Part shown: positions 11,988 to 23,322 of the stretch, piece by piece | How the letters are laid out: each line of letters begins with the position of its first letter | Numbering within the stretch: position 1 is the stretch's first letter | Assembly (NCBI GenBank): GCA_021325515.1 | Contig: JAJPHC010000037.1 | Span: 62,001-126,000, forward strand | Origin: Acidobacteriota bacterium | GTDB lineage: Bacteria; Acidobacteriota; Thermoanaerobaculia; Gp7-AA8 | DNA: 64,000 nucleotides | Reading direction: 5' to 3' | Program-made: the position numbers and the translations under genes | Notes under the pieces: model-generated | Told to the model about the DNA's origin: nothing | The model's database searches: none | Seen by the model: only the letters and a program-made list of their open reading frames with translations

Positions 11988-12617
11988 TTGTCGTTTCGCG
12001 GCCGCGTCGTTCACAGCGCATCCGAGGAACGGCTCGAGAAGCTGATCGCGGCGCGGCTCGAGTCGGCGGCCGATCGTGAATCGATCGATCAGCGCATCTG
12101 GGATCTCTTCGGCGAAGAGTGGTGCATCATGTTCACCGACCTCGCCGGCTTCTCGCGCAACGTCGCCGAGTTCGGCATCATCCATTTTCTCCAGACGATC
12201 TACGAGTCGGAGAGAATTCTGATTCCGGTGATCGAGAAGCATGACGGCGTTCTTCTGAAGGTCGAAGGCGACAGCTTCCTCGTCATCTTCCGCAACGTGC
12301 CGAAAGCGATTCGCGCGGCGCTGGAGATGCAGGAGACGACCGAGCACTACAACGACGTGCACATTCCGGAAGAGCACATCCTGCTGTGCGTGGGGCTGGG
12401 CTTCGGACGGGTGCTGCGCATTGGTGATACGGACGTCTTCGGCCCCGAGGTGAACGCAGCCTCGAAGCTCGGAGAGGACATCGCCAGGGCGCATCAGATC
12501 CTCGTGACGGACTCTGTTCGCGACGCCGCTTCCGCCGTGGAAAACATCGACTTCGAAGAGATCGATGAGGTGCCGCCTGGTGCTCGGGCCGCTTACCGGA
12601 TCGTCTACAAACGGTAG
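11988..12617 (+). CDS. Class III adenylate/guanylate cyclase domain protein
   Basis: CIMFTDLAGFSRNVAEFG ... HDGVLLKVEGDSFLVIFRNVPKAIRAALEMQ ... GLGFGRVLRIGDTDVFGPEVNAASKL; TTG start. Confidence 0.85.
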   Translation: MSFRGRVVHSASEERLEKLIAARLESAADRESIDQRIWDLFGEEWCIMFTDLAGFSRNVAEFGIIHFLQTIYESERILIPVIEKHDGVLLKVEGDSFLVIFRNVPKAIRAALEMQETTEHYNDVHIPEEHILLCVGLGFGRVLRIGDTDVFGPEVNAASKLGEDIARAHQILVTDSVRDAASAVENIDFEEIDEVPPGARAAYRIVYKR

Positions 12618-12719
12618 GTTTTTGCGCCTGCCGGGCCCCTCTGATATGGTCTGACGCCCTCGCGCATGATGCGCGCGCGAGGAATTTTGAGCATGCGCCG
12701 TGCCGTTCGGCGTTCCGCA

Positions 12720-15149
12720 ATGGCCAGGAATCTTGTCATCGTCGAGTCTCCCGCGAAAGCGAAGACCATCAACAAGTTCATCGGCAAGGACTACATCGTC
12801 AAGGCTTCGGTCGGACATGTACGCGATCTGCCGAAGAGCGAGCTCGGTGTCGACGAAGACTCGTTCGAGCCGAAGTACGAAGTGCTCGAAGGAAAAGAGA
12901 AGGTCGTCAGCGAGCTGAAAGCCGCCGCGAAGAAGGCCGAGACCATCTACATCGCCTCGGACCCTGATCGCGAAGGAGAGGCGATCGGCTGGCACGTCAT
13001 GAGTCTGTTGGGGAAGGACGCGGTGAAGGTGCGCCGTGTGCTTTTCCACGAGATCACGAAGAACGCCGTTCGCAAGGCCATCGACAACCCGGGCGAGATC
13101 GACATGAACAAGGTGAACGCGCAGCAGGCGCGCCGCGTTCTCGATCGTCTCGTCGGCTACAAGATCTCGCCGCTGCTGTGGGACAAGGTGCGCCGCGGAC
13201 TTTCCGCAGGGCGCGTGCAGTCGGTTGCGCTGAAGATGATCGTCGACCGCGAGGAAGAGATCAAAGCGTTCGTCCCGCAGGAGTACTGGACGTTCGCCGC
13301 GAAGCTGGCCGCAAAGAATCCGCCGCCGTTCATCGCGAAGCTGAACAAGGTCGACGGAAAAAAGGCGGAGGTTGCGAACGAAACCCAGGCGCGCGCCATC
13401 GAGAGCGCGGTCAAGAGCGGGAAGTTCGTCGTCGAGACGATTGCGCGGAAAGAGAAGAAGCAATCCGCCGCGCCCCCCTTCATCACGTCGACGCTGCAGC
13501 GCGCGGCGTACAACCGTTTCAAGTACCCGGTGAAGCGGACGATGTCGATCGCGCAGAAGCTGTACGAAGGCAAGGAGCTGGGCCCGCACGGCCTCGTCGG
13601 TCTCATCACCTACATGCGTACCGACTCGGTCCGCATCTCGGACGAGGCCCTCACCGAAGTTAGACAATATATCGGCACGAAATACGGAGCCGATATTCTT
13701 CCCGAAAAGCCAAACGTTTATCGTGTCAAAAAAGCTGCACAGGCGCAGGAGGCCCACGAGGCCATCCGCCCGACGTCCACGGAGTTCGATCCGGAGAAGA
13801 TCAAGGACTACCTGACGAAAGAGGAGTACAACCTCTACAAGATGATCTGGGACCGCTTCGTTGCCTCCCAGATGAAGCCTGCGCTCTTCGATGTCACCGA
13901 CGTCGACATCAAGAACGGCGTGCACAACTTCCGCGCGTCAGGCGAAGTGCTCAAGTTTGCGGGCTACCTCGCGGTGTTCCAGGAAGCGGGCGACGAGGAC
14001 GACGAGGAGAAGCCGGAGAACGATAAGGCGCTGCCGGCGATGAATGAAGGCGACGTGCTCGACCTTCTCAATCTCGACACGAAGCAGAACTTCACCCAGC
14101 CTCCTCCGCGCTACACGGAAGCGACGCTGGTGAAGGCGCTGGAAGAGAACGGCATCGGACGTCCTTCGACGTACGGCCAGATTCTCACCACGATTCAGAC
14201 TCGCGATTACACCTACAAGCACGACGGAAAGTTCTTTCCGACACAGCTCGGCGTTCTGATTTCACGGCTGCTCAAGCAGTCGTTCGGCGACATCATCGAC
14301 GAGACCTACACCGCGCGCCTCGAACAGGAGCTCGACGAGATCGAAGAAGGAAAGCTCGAGTGGACCGACGCGATGCGCGAGTTCGCCGGCAAGTTCAACA
14401 AGGATCTCGAGCGCGCGGCGACCGAGATGGTCGAAGTGAAGCGCACCGGCGTCGAGACCGAAGAGAAATGCGAGACGTGCGGCGCGCCGATGGTGATCAA
14501 GTTCGGCCGCTTCGGCGAGTTCCTCGCCTGCTCCAACTATCCGGAGTGCAAGACGACGAAGGAAATGGCGAAGGGGCATGCGGCGGATGTCGCCGAGGGC
14601 GAAGAGCAGATCGTCTGCGACAAGTGCGGCAAGCCGATGCAGCTCAAGCGCTCGCGCTTCGGACAGTTCTATGCCTGCACCGGTTACCCGGAGTGCAAGA
14701 ACACGAAAGACCCGCGCCTGATGAAGGCGAACATTCCGAATGAGCCGCAGCCGCCGTGTGAGAACTGCGGCAAGGAAATGGTGCTCAAGAGCGGGCGGTA
14801 CGGTCCGTTCTACTCCTGTTCCGGCTATCCGGACTGCAAGACGATCCGCAAGATCGGCGGCGGCAAGTCGACACCGCCGAAGCCGACCGGAGTGAAGTGT
14901 CCCTCCTGCGGCGAAGGAGAGCTCGTCGAGCGCCGCTCACGCCGCGGCATCTTCTACTCCTGTTCTCGCTATCCGAAGTGCGATTTCGCGCTGAACAACA
15001 AGCCGATCGCCAAGGAGTGCCCGAAGTGCCACGCGCCCTATCTTCTCGAGAAGACGACCAAGCGCGACGGCCACATCGAGTACTGCAACAACCCGGAGTG
15101 CGACTACAAAGCGCCCGCGACTTCCTCGCCGGAAACTGCTGCCAGCTGA
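12720..15149 (+). CDS. topA: DNA topoisomerase I with multiple C-terminal zinc ribbons
   Basis: MARNLVIVESPAKAKTINKFIGKDYIVKASVGHVRDLP; ITYMRTDSVRIS; four or more CxxC...C...C zinc ribbon modules. Confidence 0.97.
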   Translation: MARNLVIVESPAKAKTINKFIGKDYIVKASVGHVRDLPKSELGVDEDSFEPKYEVLEGKEKVVSELKAAAKKAETIYIASDPDREGEAIGWHVMSLLGKDAVKVRRVLFHEITKNAVRKAIDNPGEIDMNKVNAQQARRVLDRLVGYKISPLLWDKVRRGLSAGRVQSVALKMIVDREEEIKAFVPQEYWTFAAKLAAKNPPPFIAKLNKVDGKKAEVANETQARAIESAVKSGKFVVETIARKEKKQSAAPPFITSTLQRAAYNRFKYPVKRTMSIAQKLYEGKELGPHGLVGLITYMRTDSVRISDEALTEVRQYIGTKYGADILPEKPNVYRVKKAAQAQEAHEAIRPTSTEFDPEKIKDYLTKEEYNLYKMIWDRFVASQMKPALFDVTDVDIKNGVHNFRASGEVLKFAGYLAVFQEAGDEDDEEKPENDKALPAMNEGDVLDLLNLDTKQNFTQPPPRYTEATLVKALEENGIGRPSTYGQILTTIQTRDYTYKHDGKFFPTQLGVLISRLLKQSFGDIIDETYTARLEQELDEIEEGKLEWTDAMREFAGKFNKDLERAATEMVEVKRTGVETEEKCETCGAPMVIKFGRFGEFLACSNYPECKTTKEMAKGHAADVAEGEEQIVCDKCGKPMQLKRSRFGQFYACTGYPECKNTKDPRLMKANIPNEPQPPCENCGKEMVLKSGRYGPFYSCSGYPDCKTIRKIGGGKSTPPKPTGVKCPSCGEGELVERRSRRGIFYSCSRYPKCDFALNNKPIAKECPKCHAPYLLEKTTKRDGHIEYCNNPECDYKAPATSSPETAAS

Positions 15150-15157
15150 TCGCGCGG

Positions 15158-16258
15158 TCAGCTCAGGAAGTGCCGAACGGGCGGCGTGATGAGGTCGTAG
15201 TCGATCAGAAACGAGTCGTGTCCGTTCGGCGACGTCATCCGCTCGTGCAGGACATCGACTCCGAGAGACCGCATCGCCGAGGCCACGCGCTCCGACTCCG
15301 ATTGTGGAAAGAGCCAGTCGGTGTCGAAGGAAATGATGAGCGTACGGCCGCGCCATTTTGCAAACGCGGCCTGCAGTGAGCCGAACTGCTCCTCGAGATC
15401 CATCTCGTCCATCGCGGCCTGCACACGGATGTAGGAGTTCGCGTCGTACTGCGATGCGAACTTCTTTCCCTGATACTCGAAATACGAATCGATCTCGAAC
15501 TGCCGCGTGTTGCCGCGGCGCCGGCGGCCGAACTTCGTCTGCAGCGACTGCGCGGAGAGATACGTCATGTGCCCCACCATCCTCGCGACCTCCAGGCCGC
15601 GCAGCGGGTCGGGCTTGTCGTAGTAGTCGCCGCTGTGAAAACGGGTGTCGCTCTCGATGATCTTGCGCCCGATGATGTGCCACGCGATGCCGAGCACGGG
15701 GACCGCGGAGCCGGTACACATCGCGATGATCGAATCCGTGAGCTCCGGATAGAGCGCCGCCCACATCAGCACCTGCATGCCGCCCAGCGATCCACCGGCG
15801 ACCGAATGAAGATGCGTGATGCCGAGACGATCGAGCAGGATCTTCTGCGAATGAACCATGTCCTCGATCGTCGGCCATGGATAACGCGAGCCATAAGGCT
15901 TGCCGCTCATCGGATCGATCGACTTCGGCGCGGTGGTGCCGTAGCAGGAGCCCGGCAGGTTCGCGCAGATCACGAAGTACTTGTTGAGATCGATCCCCTT
16001 CCCGTAGCCGATCAGACCATCCCACCAGCCGGGGCGCTCGTCCTCGGAATCGCTGTACTTTCCCGCGGCATGTGCGCTCGCCGACAGCGCGTGACAAACG
16101 AGGATCGCATTCGATTTGTCGGCGTTCAGTTCGCCGAACGTCTCGTAGGCGATCGTGAACGGCGCAATCGTCTGGCCGTGCGAGAAGCGGAAGCCCTCGC
16201 CGAGCACGAGCTCCTTCCTGGGCGCTGCGATGAACGAGTTGTGGGCGAGTTGCGGCAT
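15158..16258 (-). CDS. metX: Homoserine O-acetyltransferase (MetX)
   Basis: ILVCHALSASAHAAGKYSDSEDERPGWWDGLIGYGKGIDLNKYFVICANLPGSCYGTT; AGGSLGGMQVLMWA; NGHDSFLIDYDLI. Confidence 0.92.
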   Translation of the reverse strand: MPQLAHNSFIAAPRKELVLGEGFRFSHGQTIAPFTIAYETFGELNADKSNAILVCHALSASAHAAGKYSDSEDERPGWWDGLIGYGKGIDLNKYFVICANLPGSCYGTTAPKSIDPMSGKPYGSRYPWPTIEDMVHSQKILLDRLGITHLHSVAGGSLGGMQVLMWAALYPELTDSIIAMCTGSAVPVLGIAWHIIGRKIIESDTRFHSGDYYDKPDPLRGLEVARMVGHMTYLSAQSLQTKFGRRRRGNTRQFEIDSYFEYQGKKFASQYDANSYIRVQAAMDEMDLEEQFGSLQAAFAKWRGRTLIISFDTDWLFPQSESERVASAMRSLGVDVLHERMTSPNGHDSFLIDYDLITPPVRHFLS

Positions 16259-16277
16259 TCGTGGACCGCGAAGGATG

Positions 16278-18884
<2,607 letters not shown>

Positions 18885-18895
18885 GGCTGAACGGT

Positions 18896-18922
18896 GGAGC
18901 GCGGGCATCTCGTCCGCGCTCC
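18896..18922 (+). terminator. Hairpin downstream of mdh (terminator-like, no T tract)
   Basis: GGAGCGCGG-GCATCTCGT-CCGCGCTCC perfect 9-bp stem just after the mdh stop. Confidence 0.4.
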
Positions 18923-18987
18923 GCTGACAATCGCACTTCTGGCGGAATGCGGCGCGGCCTCGCGCTGTAAACTACTTTGAACCCGCC

Positions 18988-19941
18988 ATGAAAAAGCTCG
19001 TCATCGACATCGAGACGGTCGGCATCCCGTGGGAAGAGCTCGATCCTTACGTCCGTGAGTATCTGATCAAAGGCCTCAGCGAAGGGGATGCGGAAGAGAC
19101 GCGCCGCGCAGGTGGCCTCTCGCCTTTTCGCGGAAAGATCGTCGCGATCGGTGTGATCCGGCTGGACGACGGCCGGTCCTGTGCTCTCTACGAATCGCCG
19201 GGCCAGAAAGAGCTGCGGACCGAAAAGATCGGCAACCGTACATACATCTCCGGAAACGAGAAACAGATTCTCGAGAAGTTCTGGCAGTTCTTCGACGACG
19301 ATTCGCGATTCATCTCCTTCAACGGACGGCAGTTCGATGGTCCGTTCTTGATGATCCGCTCCGCGATCCACAACGTGATCCCGAAGCGCGATCTCGTCGG
19401 CTATCGCTACGGGTTTCATCCCAACTGCGATCTGCGCGAGGCGCTGAATTTCTTCGGCACGACGAACAATCGGCAGTTCAAGTTCAACCTCGATCTGGCT
19501 TGCAAGACGTTCGGCGTCGAGACATCGAAGAGCGAAGGCGTCGATGGCCGCTCCGTCGAGACGTGGTATCGCGCCGGACGGCATCGCGACATCGCTGACT
19601 ACTGTCTCGAAGATGTCCGCGCCACCGCGGAGCTCTACGAGAAACTCGTTCCGACGCTGCTGATGTTCAATCGCGAGTTCCGCGATGCGGAAGAACGCGG
19701 AACGAGGCGCGCGCCCATCGAACAGCCGGAGTTGCCCATGATCATGCCGCGCTCCGAGCAGAGCTTCATGGATGCCGTGGAGCAGAGCTCGATCGAGCTG
19801 ACGGCGTCACTCGAGCGCGTCGAGATCACCGACAGCAAAGGTCCGGAGAAAGTCGTGACCGCTCGCCATCAGGCGATCGTGCTCGACAAGCTCGTTCAGG
19901 ATGATCGTCCGGAAGAAGACATCATTCCGAACGGACTCTGA
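18988..19941 (+). CDS. Predicted 3'-5' exonuclease, PolB-like DEDDy family
   Basis: LVIDIETVG (DxE), FISFNGRQFDGPFL, HRDIADYCLEDVRATAELY (YxxxD). Confidence 0.85.
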   Translation: MKKLVIDIETVGIPWEELDPYVREYLIKGLSEGDAEETRRAGGLSPFRGKIVAIGVIRLDDGRSCALYESPGQKELRTEKIGNRTYISGNEKQILEKFWQFFDDDSRFISFNGRQFDGPFLMIRSAIHNVIPKRDLVGYRYGFHPNCDLREALNFFGTTNNRQFKFNLDLACKTFGVETSKSEGVDGRSVETWYRAGRHRDIADYCLEDVRATAELYEKLVPTLLMFNREFRDAEERGTRRAPIEQPELPMIMPRSEQSFMDAVEQSSIELTASLERVEITDSKGPEKVVTARHQAIVLDKLVQDDRPEEDIIPNGL

Positions 19942-19971
19942 TCTGCTGCGGAAAACGCTGCGCGTTCCCGA

Positions 19972-20298
19972 TCACCGGATGAGCGGCACGAGCGCGATGA
20001 GCAGAGCGGCAGTGACGGCAGCGATCGCGAAGAAGACCCACTTCTGATTGCGCCGCCCGCGTGCCGCGTACGTCTCGAGATTGCGCACCTCGCGGCCGCA
20101 CGTCGCGCACTCTGCGATATGAGACTCGACGAGCCAGCGGTCGATCGGATCCGATTTTCGATCCGCATAGTTTTCGATCAACTCGTAGTCGAGATGCAGC
20201 GTCTCGGTGGTGACGAGCTCCGCAACCAGGGCGCGAACGAGCGCCGCCCTCTCGTCGGTGGTCATCGCAAACGCGGTGTTTTTCCAGATTGAGGCCAA
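19972..20298 (-). CDS. Anti-sigma-factor-like zf-HC2 single-pass membrane protein
   Basis: WLVESHIAECATCGREVRNLETYA (HxxxCxxC) followed by C-terminal TM WVFFAIAAVTAALLIALVPLI. Confidence 0.65.
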   Translation of the reverse strand: MASIWKNTAFAMTTDERAALVRALVAELVTTETLHLDYELIENYADRKSDPIDRWLVESHIAECATCGREVRNLETYAARGRRNQKWVFFAIAAVTAALLIALVPLIR

Positions 20299-20331
20299 CT
20301 CCGGCAGCGGGCGGAGGCCGTCTTACAATGC

Positions 20332-21618
20332 GTGACTGTGAAACTCTTCCGTTCCCGGATCTTTACGCCGGTCAGCGATCCGTTTGCTGCCGATATCGCA
20401 ACCTCGTATCGGATCTTCGACGACGGATTTCTCGCCGTAGAAGATGGACGGATTGCCGGAGTTGGCGACTGGAACGACCGGCCGGCAGTTGGAGAGGTCA
20501 TCGACCTCGGCCGCCACAAGCTGATCTCGCCCGGCTTCTTCGACACGCATCTGCACGCGCCACAACTGGAGATGATCGGCTCATACGGCGGCGATCTCCT
20601 GCAGTGGCTCAATCGCTACACATTTCCGACCGAAGCGAAGTTCGCTGAGCGCGGTCATGCGGAGATGGTCGCGCGGGTGTTCTTCGATGAGCTGCTGCGC
20701 AACGGTACGCTTTGCGCGCTGATCTTCTCCACGATTCACTTCGAGGCGACCGATGTCTTTTTCGCCGAGGCGGAGCGGCGCGGATTCCGCGGAATCATCG
20801 GCAAGAACATGATGGACCGGAACGCGCCCGAGTTTCTGCTCGAGGATCCGCGCACATCGTATGAGCAGAGCCGCGAGCTGCTGCGCAAGTGGCATAACCG
20901 CGGCCTGTTGCGCTACGCGATCACACCGCGTTTCGCGCCGACGTCCACACCGGAGCTGCTCCGGTTCGCCGGCGATCTGAAGCGGGAGTTTCCCGACGCC
21001 TACGTGCATACGCACATCTCCGAGAATCGCAACGAGGTTCTCTGGGTGCAGCAGCTCTTCCCCGAGGCGGAGTACGCCGACGTGTACGACGACTACGGAT
21101 TGCTCGACGAGAAGAGCGTGCTGGCGCACGGCGTCTATCTCAGCAGCGAAGAGCTCGATCTGCTGAGCCAGCGGAAGTCGCGCATCGCGCACTGCCCGAA
21201 CTCGAATCTGTTTCTGGGAAGCGGCCTCTTCCCACTCTTCCGCACGTTGAAGGCGGGAGTGATCGTCGGACTCGGAAGCGACATCGGCGCAGGGACGACC
21301 CCCTCGATGCTCAACGCGATGGCCGACGCGTACAAAGTGCAGCAGGTGCAGGGCGTGTCGCTGAGTCCGTTCCAGCTCTGGTATCTCGCAACGCTCGGCG
21401 GCGCCCGCGCGCTGTCTCTCGATCACGAGACAGGCAGCATCGAAGCCGGCAAGTCAGCCGACTTCCTCGTCCTCGATCTGCATGCGACTCCATTGATCTC
21501 GATGCGCAGTGATCGCGCGTCGTCGCTCGAAGATCTGCTCGCGGGTCTGATCTTCATGGGCGATGACCGCGTCGTCAGTGAGGCGTGGATCGCCGGCCGC
21601 CAGGTTTCGAAGAGATAG
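20332..21618 (+). CDS. guaD: Guanine deaminase
   Basis: LISPGFFDTHLHAPQLEMIGSYGGDLLQWLNRYTFPTE; HTHISEN; LAHGVYLSSEELDLLSQRKSRIAHCPNSN; GLGSDIGAGTTPSML. Start could be GTG 20338. Confidence 0.92.
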   Translation: MTVKLFRSRIFTPVSDPFAADIATSYRIFDDGFLAVEDGRIAGVGDWNDRPAVGEVIDLGRHKLISPGFFDTHLHAPQLEMIGSYGGDLLQWLNRYTFPTEAKFAERGHAEMVARVFFDELLRNGTLCALIFSTIHFEATDVFFAEAERRGFRGIIGKNMMDRNAPEFLLEDPRTSYEQSRELLRKWHNRGLLRYAITPRFAPTSTPELLRFAGDLKREFPDAYVHTHISENRNEVLWVQQLFPEAEYADVYDDYGLLDEKSVLAHGVYLSSEELDLLSQRKSRIAHCPNSNLFLGSGLFPLFRTLKAGVIVGLGSDIGAGTTPSMLNAMADAYKVQQVQGVSLSPFQLWYLATLGGARALSLDHETGSIEAGKSADFLVLDLHATPLISMRSDRASSLEDLLAGLIFMGDDRVVSEAWIAGRQVSKR

Positions 21619-21669
21619 GCCTGCGATCTGCTACGGGAGTTCTGCTCAGTGAAAGCACAGGAGGTACCT

Positions 21670-22932
21670 ATGAGGCGATTGCTCGTAATTTGCCTGCTCG
21701 CCGTGTCCTCATTTGGACAAAACAGTCCTCAATGGCGGTCAGCCGCGGATGTAGCGGAAGGCGCGCGCGGATCGATTGCAGGAACGGTCGTCGATATCGA
21801 CGAAGGCGCAAGCCGTCTGCAGATCACGACCGATGAGGATCGATTCAGCCGCATCACCGTCCTCACCGACTCGGTGACGACGCAGTACAACGGGTTCGGC
21901 GGTGTGATCAACGGCCAGCCGGAGATCTTCATCGGCTCGAAAGGCTTCTCGAATGTACGCCTCGGTGACCGTGTCGAAGTGCGCGGCATCGGCCGCGGTA
22001 ATCACGCCCTCGGCGCCGACATCATCACGCTCCTCGGCCGCTCCGTGCCGGCGAGTCAGACAGGTGTCGGCGAGACACGCTCTCCGAGCAGCATTTCCAC
22101 GCCGACGAACGCTCCTCCATCGAGCGACGTCACCGTGTATGGGCGCGTGGAAGGTGTCGTGCGCCAGGTCAATGCGGATGAAGGGCGCGTGACGATCGAG
22201 ACAGACCGGCGCGAGATGATCACGGTTCGCGCAACGCGCAATACACCGGTGTACTACCGCGGGCAGACGTATCAGATCAGCAATCTCGAGGCCGGCGACC
22301 GCGTGCGCATCGAGCCGCAATCGACGTCGACGACTGGCGGAGAGGTCAGCGCGCGATCGATGGAGGTGATCCGCAGCGTGCAGGAGGGGAGCGGCGCGCC
22401 GCGCAGCGTGACGCAGTTGAGCGGGCGCGTGACGCGAGTCGACAGCGCGAGCACGACCATAACGATCGATACCGGACGCGGCGCGGTGCGCGTCGATCTG
22501 ACGAACGCCTACGACGAAACCGGCGCACGCGTGCGGCCGCGGGATCTGCAGACCGGCGATCGCGTGACGGTGATCGGATCGTTCGGCTCGAGCACCGACC
22601 TCTTCCTGGCGACGACCGTCCGGTTCGCCGACACGACGGGTGGCGGCGGCGCGCCTGTCCCGCCGCAGCCGGCGCCGGCACCATCGACGCTCGGCGTCGT
22701 GAGCGTGTGGGGAACGGTCGCCGAGTCGTTGAAGAACGGGCCGATGCTCGTGGTGCGCGAGTCGAAGACGGGCGCTGAATATCGAGTGAACGTCACGGAC
22801 GACTTCGTAGTGAAGACGAAGGCGGGCGCGTACACGACGGCCGACCGGTTGAAGGAAGGCGACGCCGTTGCGGTGAAGGCGTATCGAGACACGGATGGGA
22901 ACTACATCGCGCAAACCATTCGCATACGGTAA
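21670..22932 (+). CDS. Secreted DUF5666-type repeat protein
   Basis: Signal peptide MRRLLVICLLAVSSFGQ, RBS aggaggt; repeated OB-like segments such as VYGRVEGVVRQVNADEGRVTIET, SGRVTRVDSASTTITIDT, VWGTVAESLKNGPMLVVRE. Confidence 0.75.
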   Translation: MRRLLVICLLAVSSFGQNSPQWRSAADVAEGARGSIAGTVVDIDEGASRLQITTDEDRFSRITVLTDSVTTQYNGFGGVINGQPEIFIGSKGFSNVRLGDRVEVRGIGRGNHALGADIITLLGRSVPASQTGVGETRSPSSISTPTNAPPSSDVTVYGRVEGVVRQVNADEGRVTIETDRREMITVRATRNTPVYYRGQTYQISNLEAGDRVRIEPQSTSTTGGEVSARSMEVIRSVQEGSGAPRSVTQLSGRVTRVDSASTTITIDTGRGAVRVDLTNAYDETGARVRPRDLQTGDRVTVIGSFGSSTDLFLATTVRFADTTGGGGAPVPPQPAPAPSTLGVVSVWGTVAESLKNGPMLVVRESKTGAEYRVNVTDDFVVKTKAGAYTTADRLKEGDAVAVKAYRDTDGNYIAQTIRIR

Positions 22933-22958
22933 GCTCAACAGTTATTTGGAATAACTCG

Positions 22959-22986
22959 CATCGCCTTCTTGTCCGGGAAGGCGATG
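22959..22986. repeat. 10-bp perfect inverted repeat CATCGCCTTC-N8-GAAGGCGATG
   Basis: Direct reading; right arm contains the ATG of the next small ORF. Confidence 0.8.
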
Positions 22987-23322
22987 CCTCACTCCGATCT
23001 ACTCCCCGGCGTGACGGAGCGCTTCTGTGCACCGCGCGTTGCCTGCGATCCGAGGCCGGCGATCCAGCGCGCGCGGCGCCGCGCGTTGCTCGTTGATCTC
23101 GCGCAGCTGATGCTGGTCGCGCTCGTCGATGCGATGCTGGTCCGCTGGCCGTCCGCGCACGTGCCATTTCTCACGCGGCACGAATCGATCGTGCTGGTCA
23201 TCGCGATCAACGGATTGATGATCGCATTCGTCTGGCTGACGCGCGCGTTTCCGAAATGGTCCGCGCAGCGCATCGCGTCGACGTGGTGTGCAGCGGAGCG
23301 AAACCGCCTACGTTCGCGGTGA
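22984..23322 (+). CDS. Small membrane protein of unknown function
   Basis: Two hydrophobic stretches (ALLVDLAQLMLVALVDAMLV; ESIVLVIAINGLMIAFVWLT); no recognised family. Confidence 0.5.
   Translation: MPHSDLLPGVTERFCAPRVACDPRPAIQRARRRALLVDLAQLMLVALVDAMLVRWPSAHVPFLTRHESIVLVIAINGLMIAFVWLTRAFPKWSAQRIASTWCAAERNRLRSR

Noticed and set aside
11664-13925. 753-aa minus-strand ORF across the NtrC regulator, cyclase and topA
   Set aside because: Spans three clear plus-strand genes; low-complexity D/R/L/V translation.
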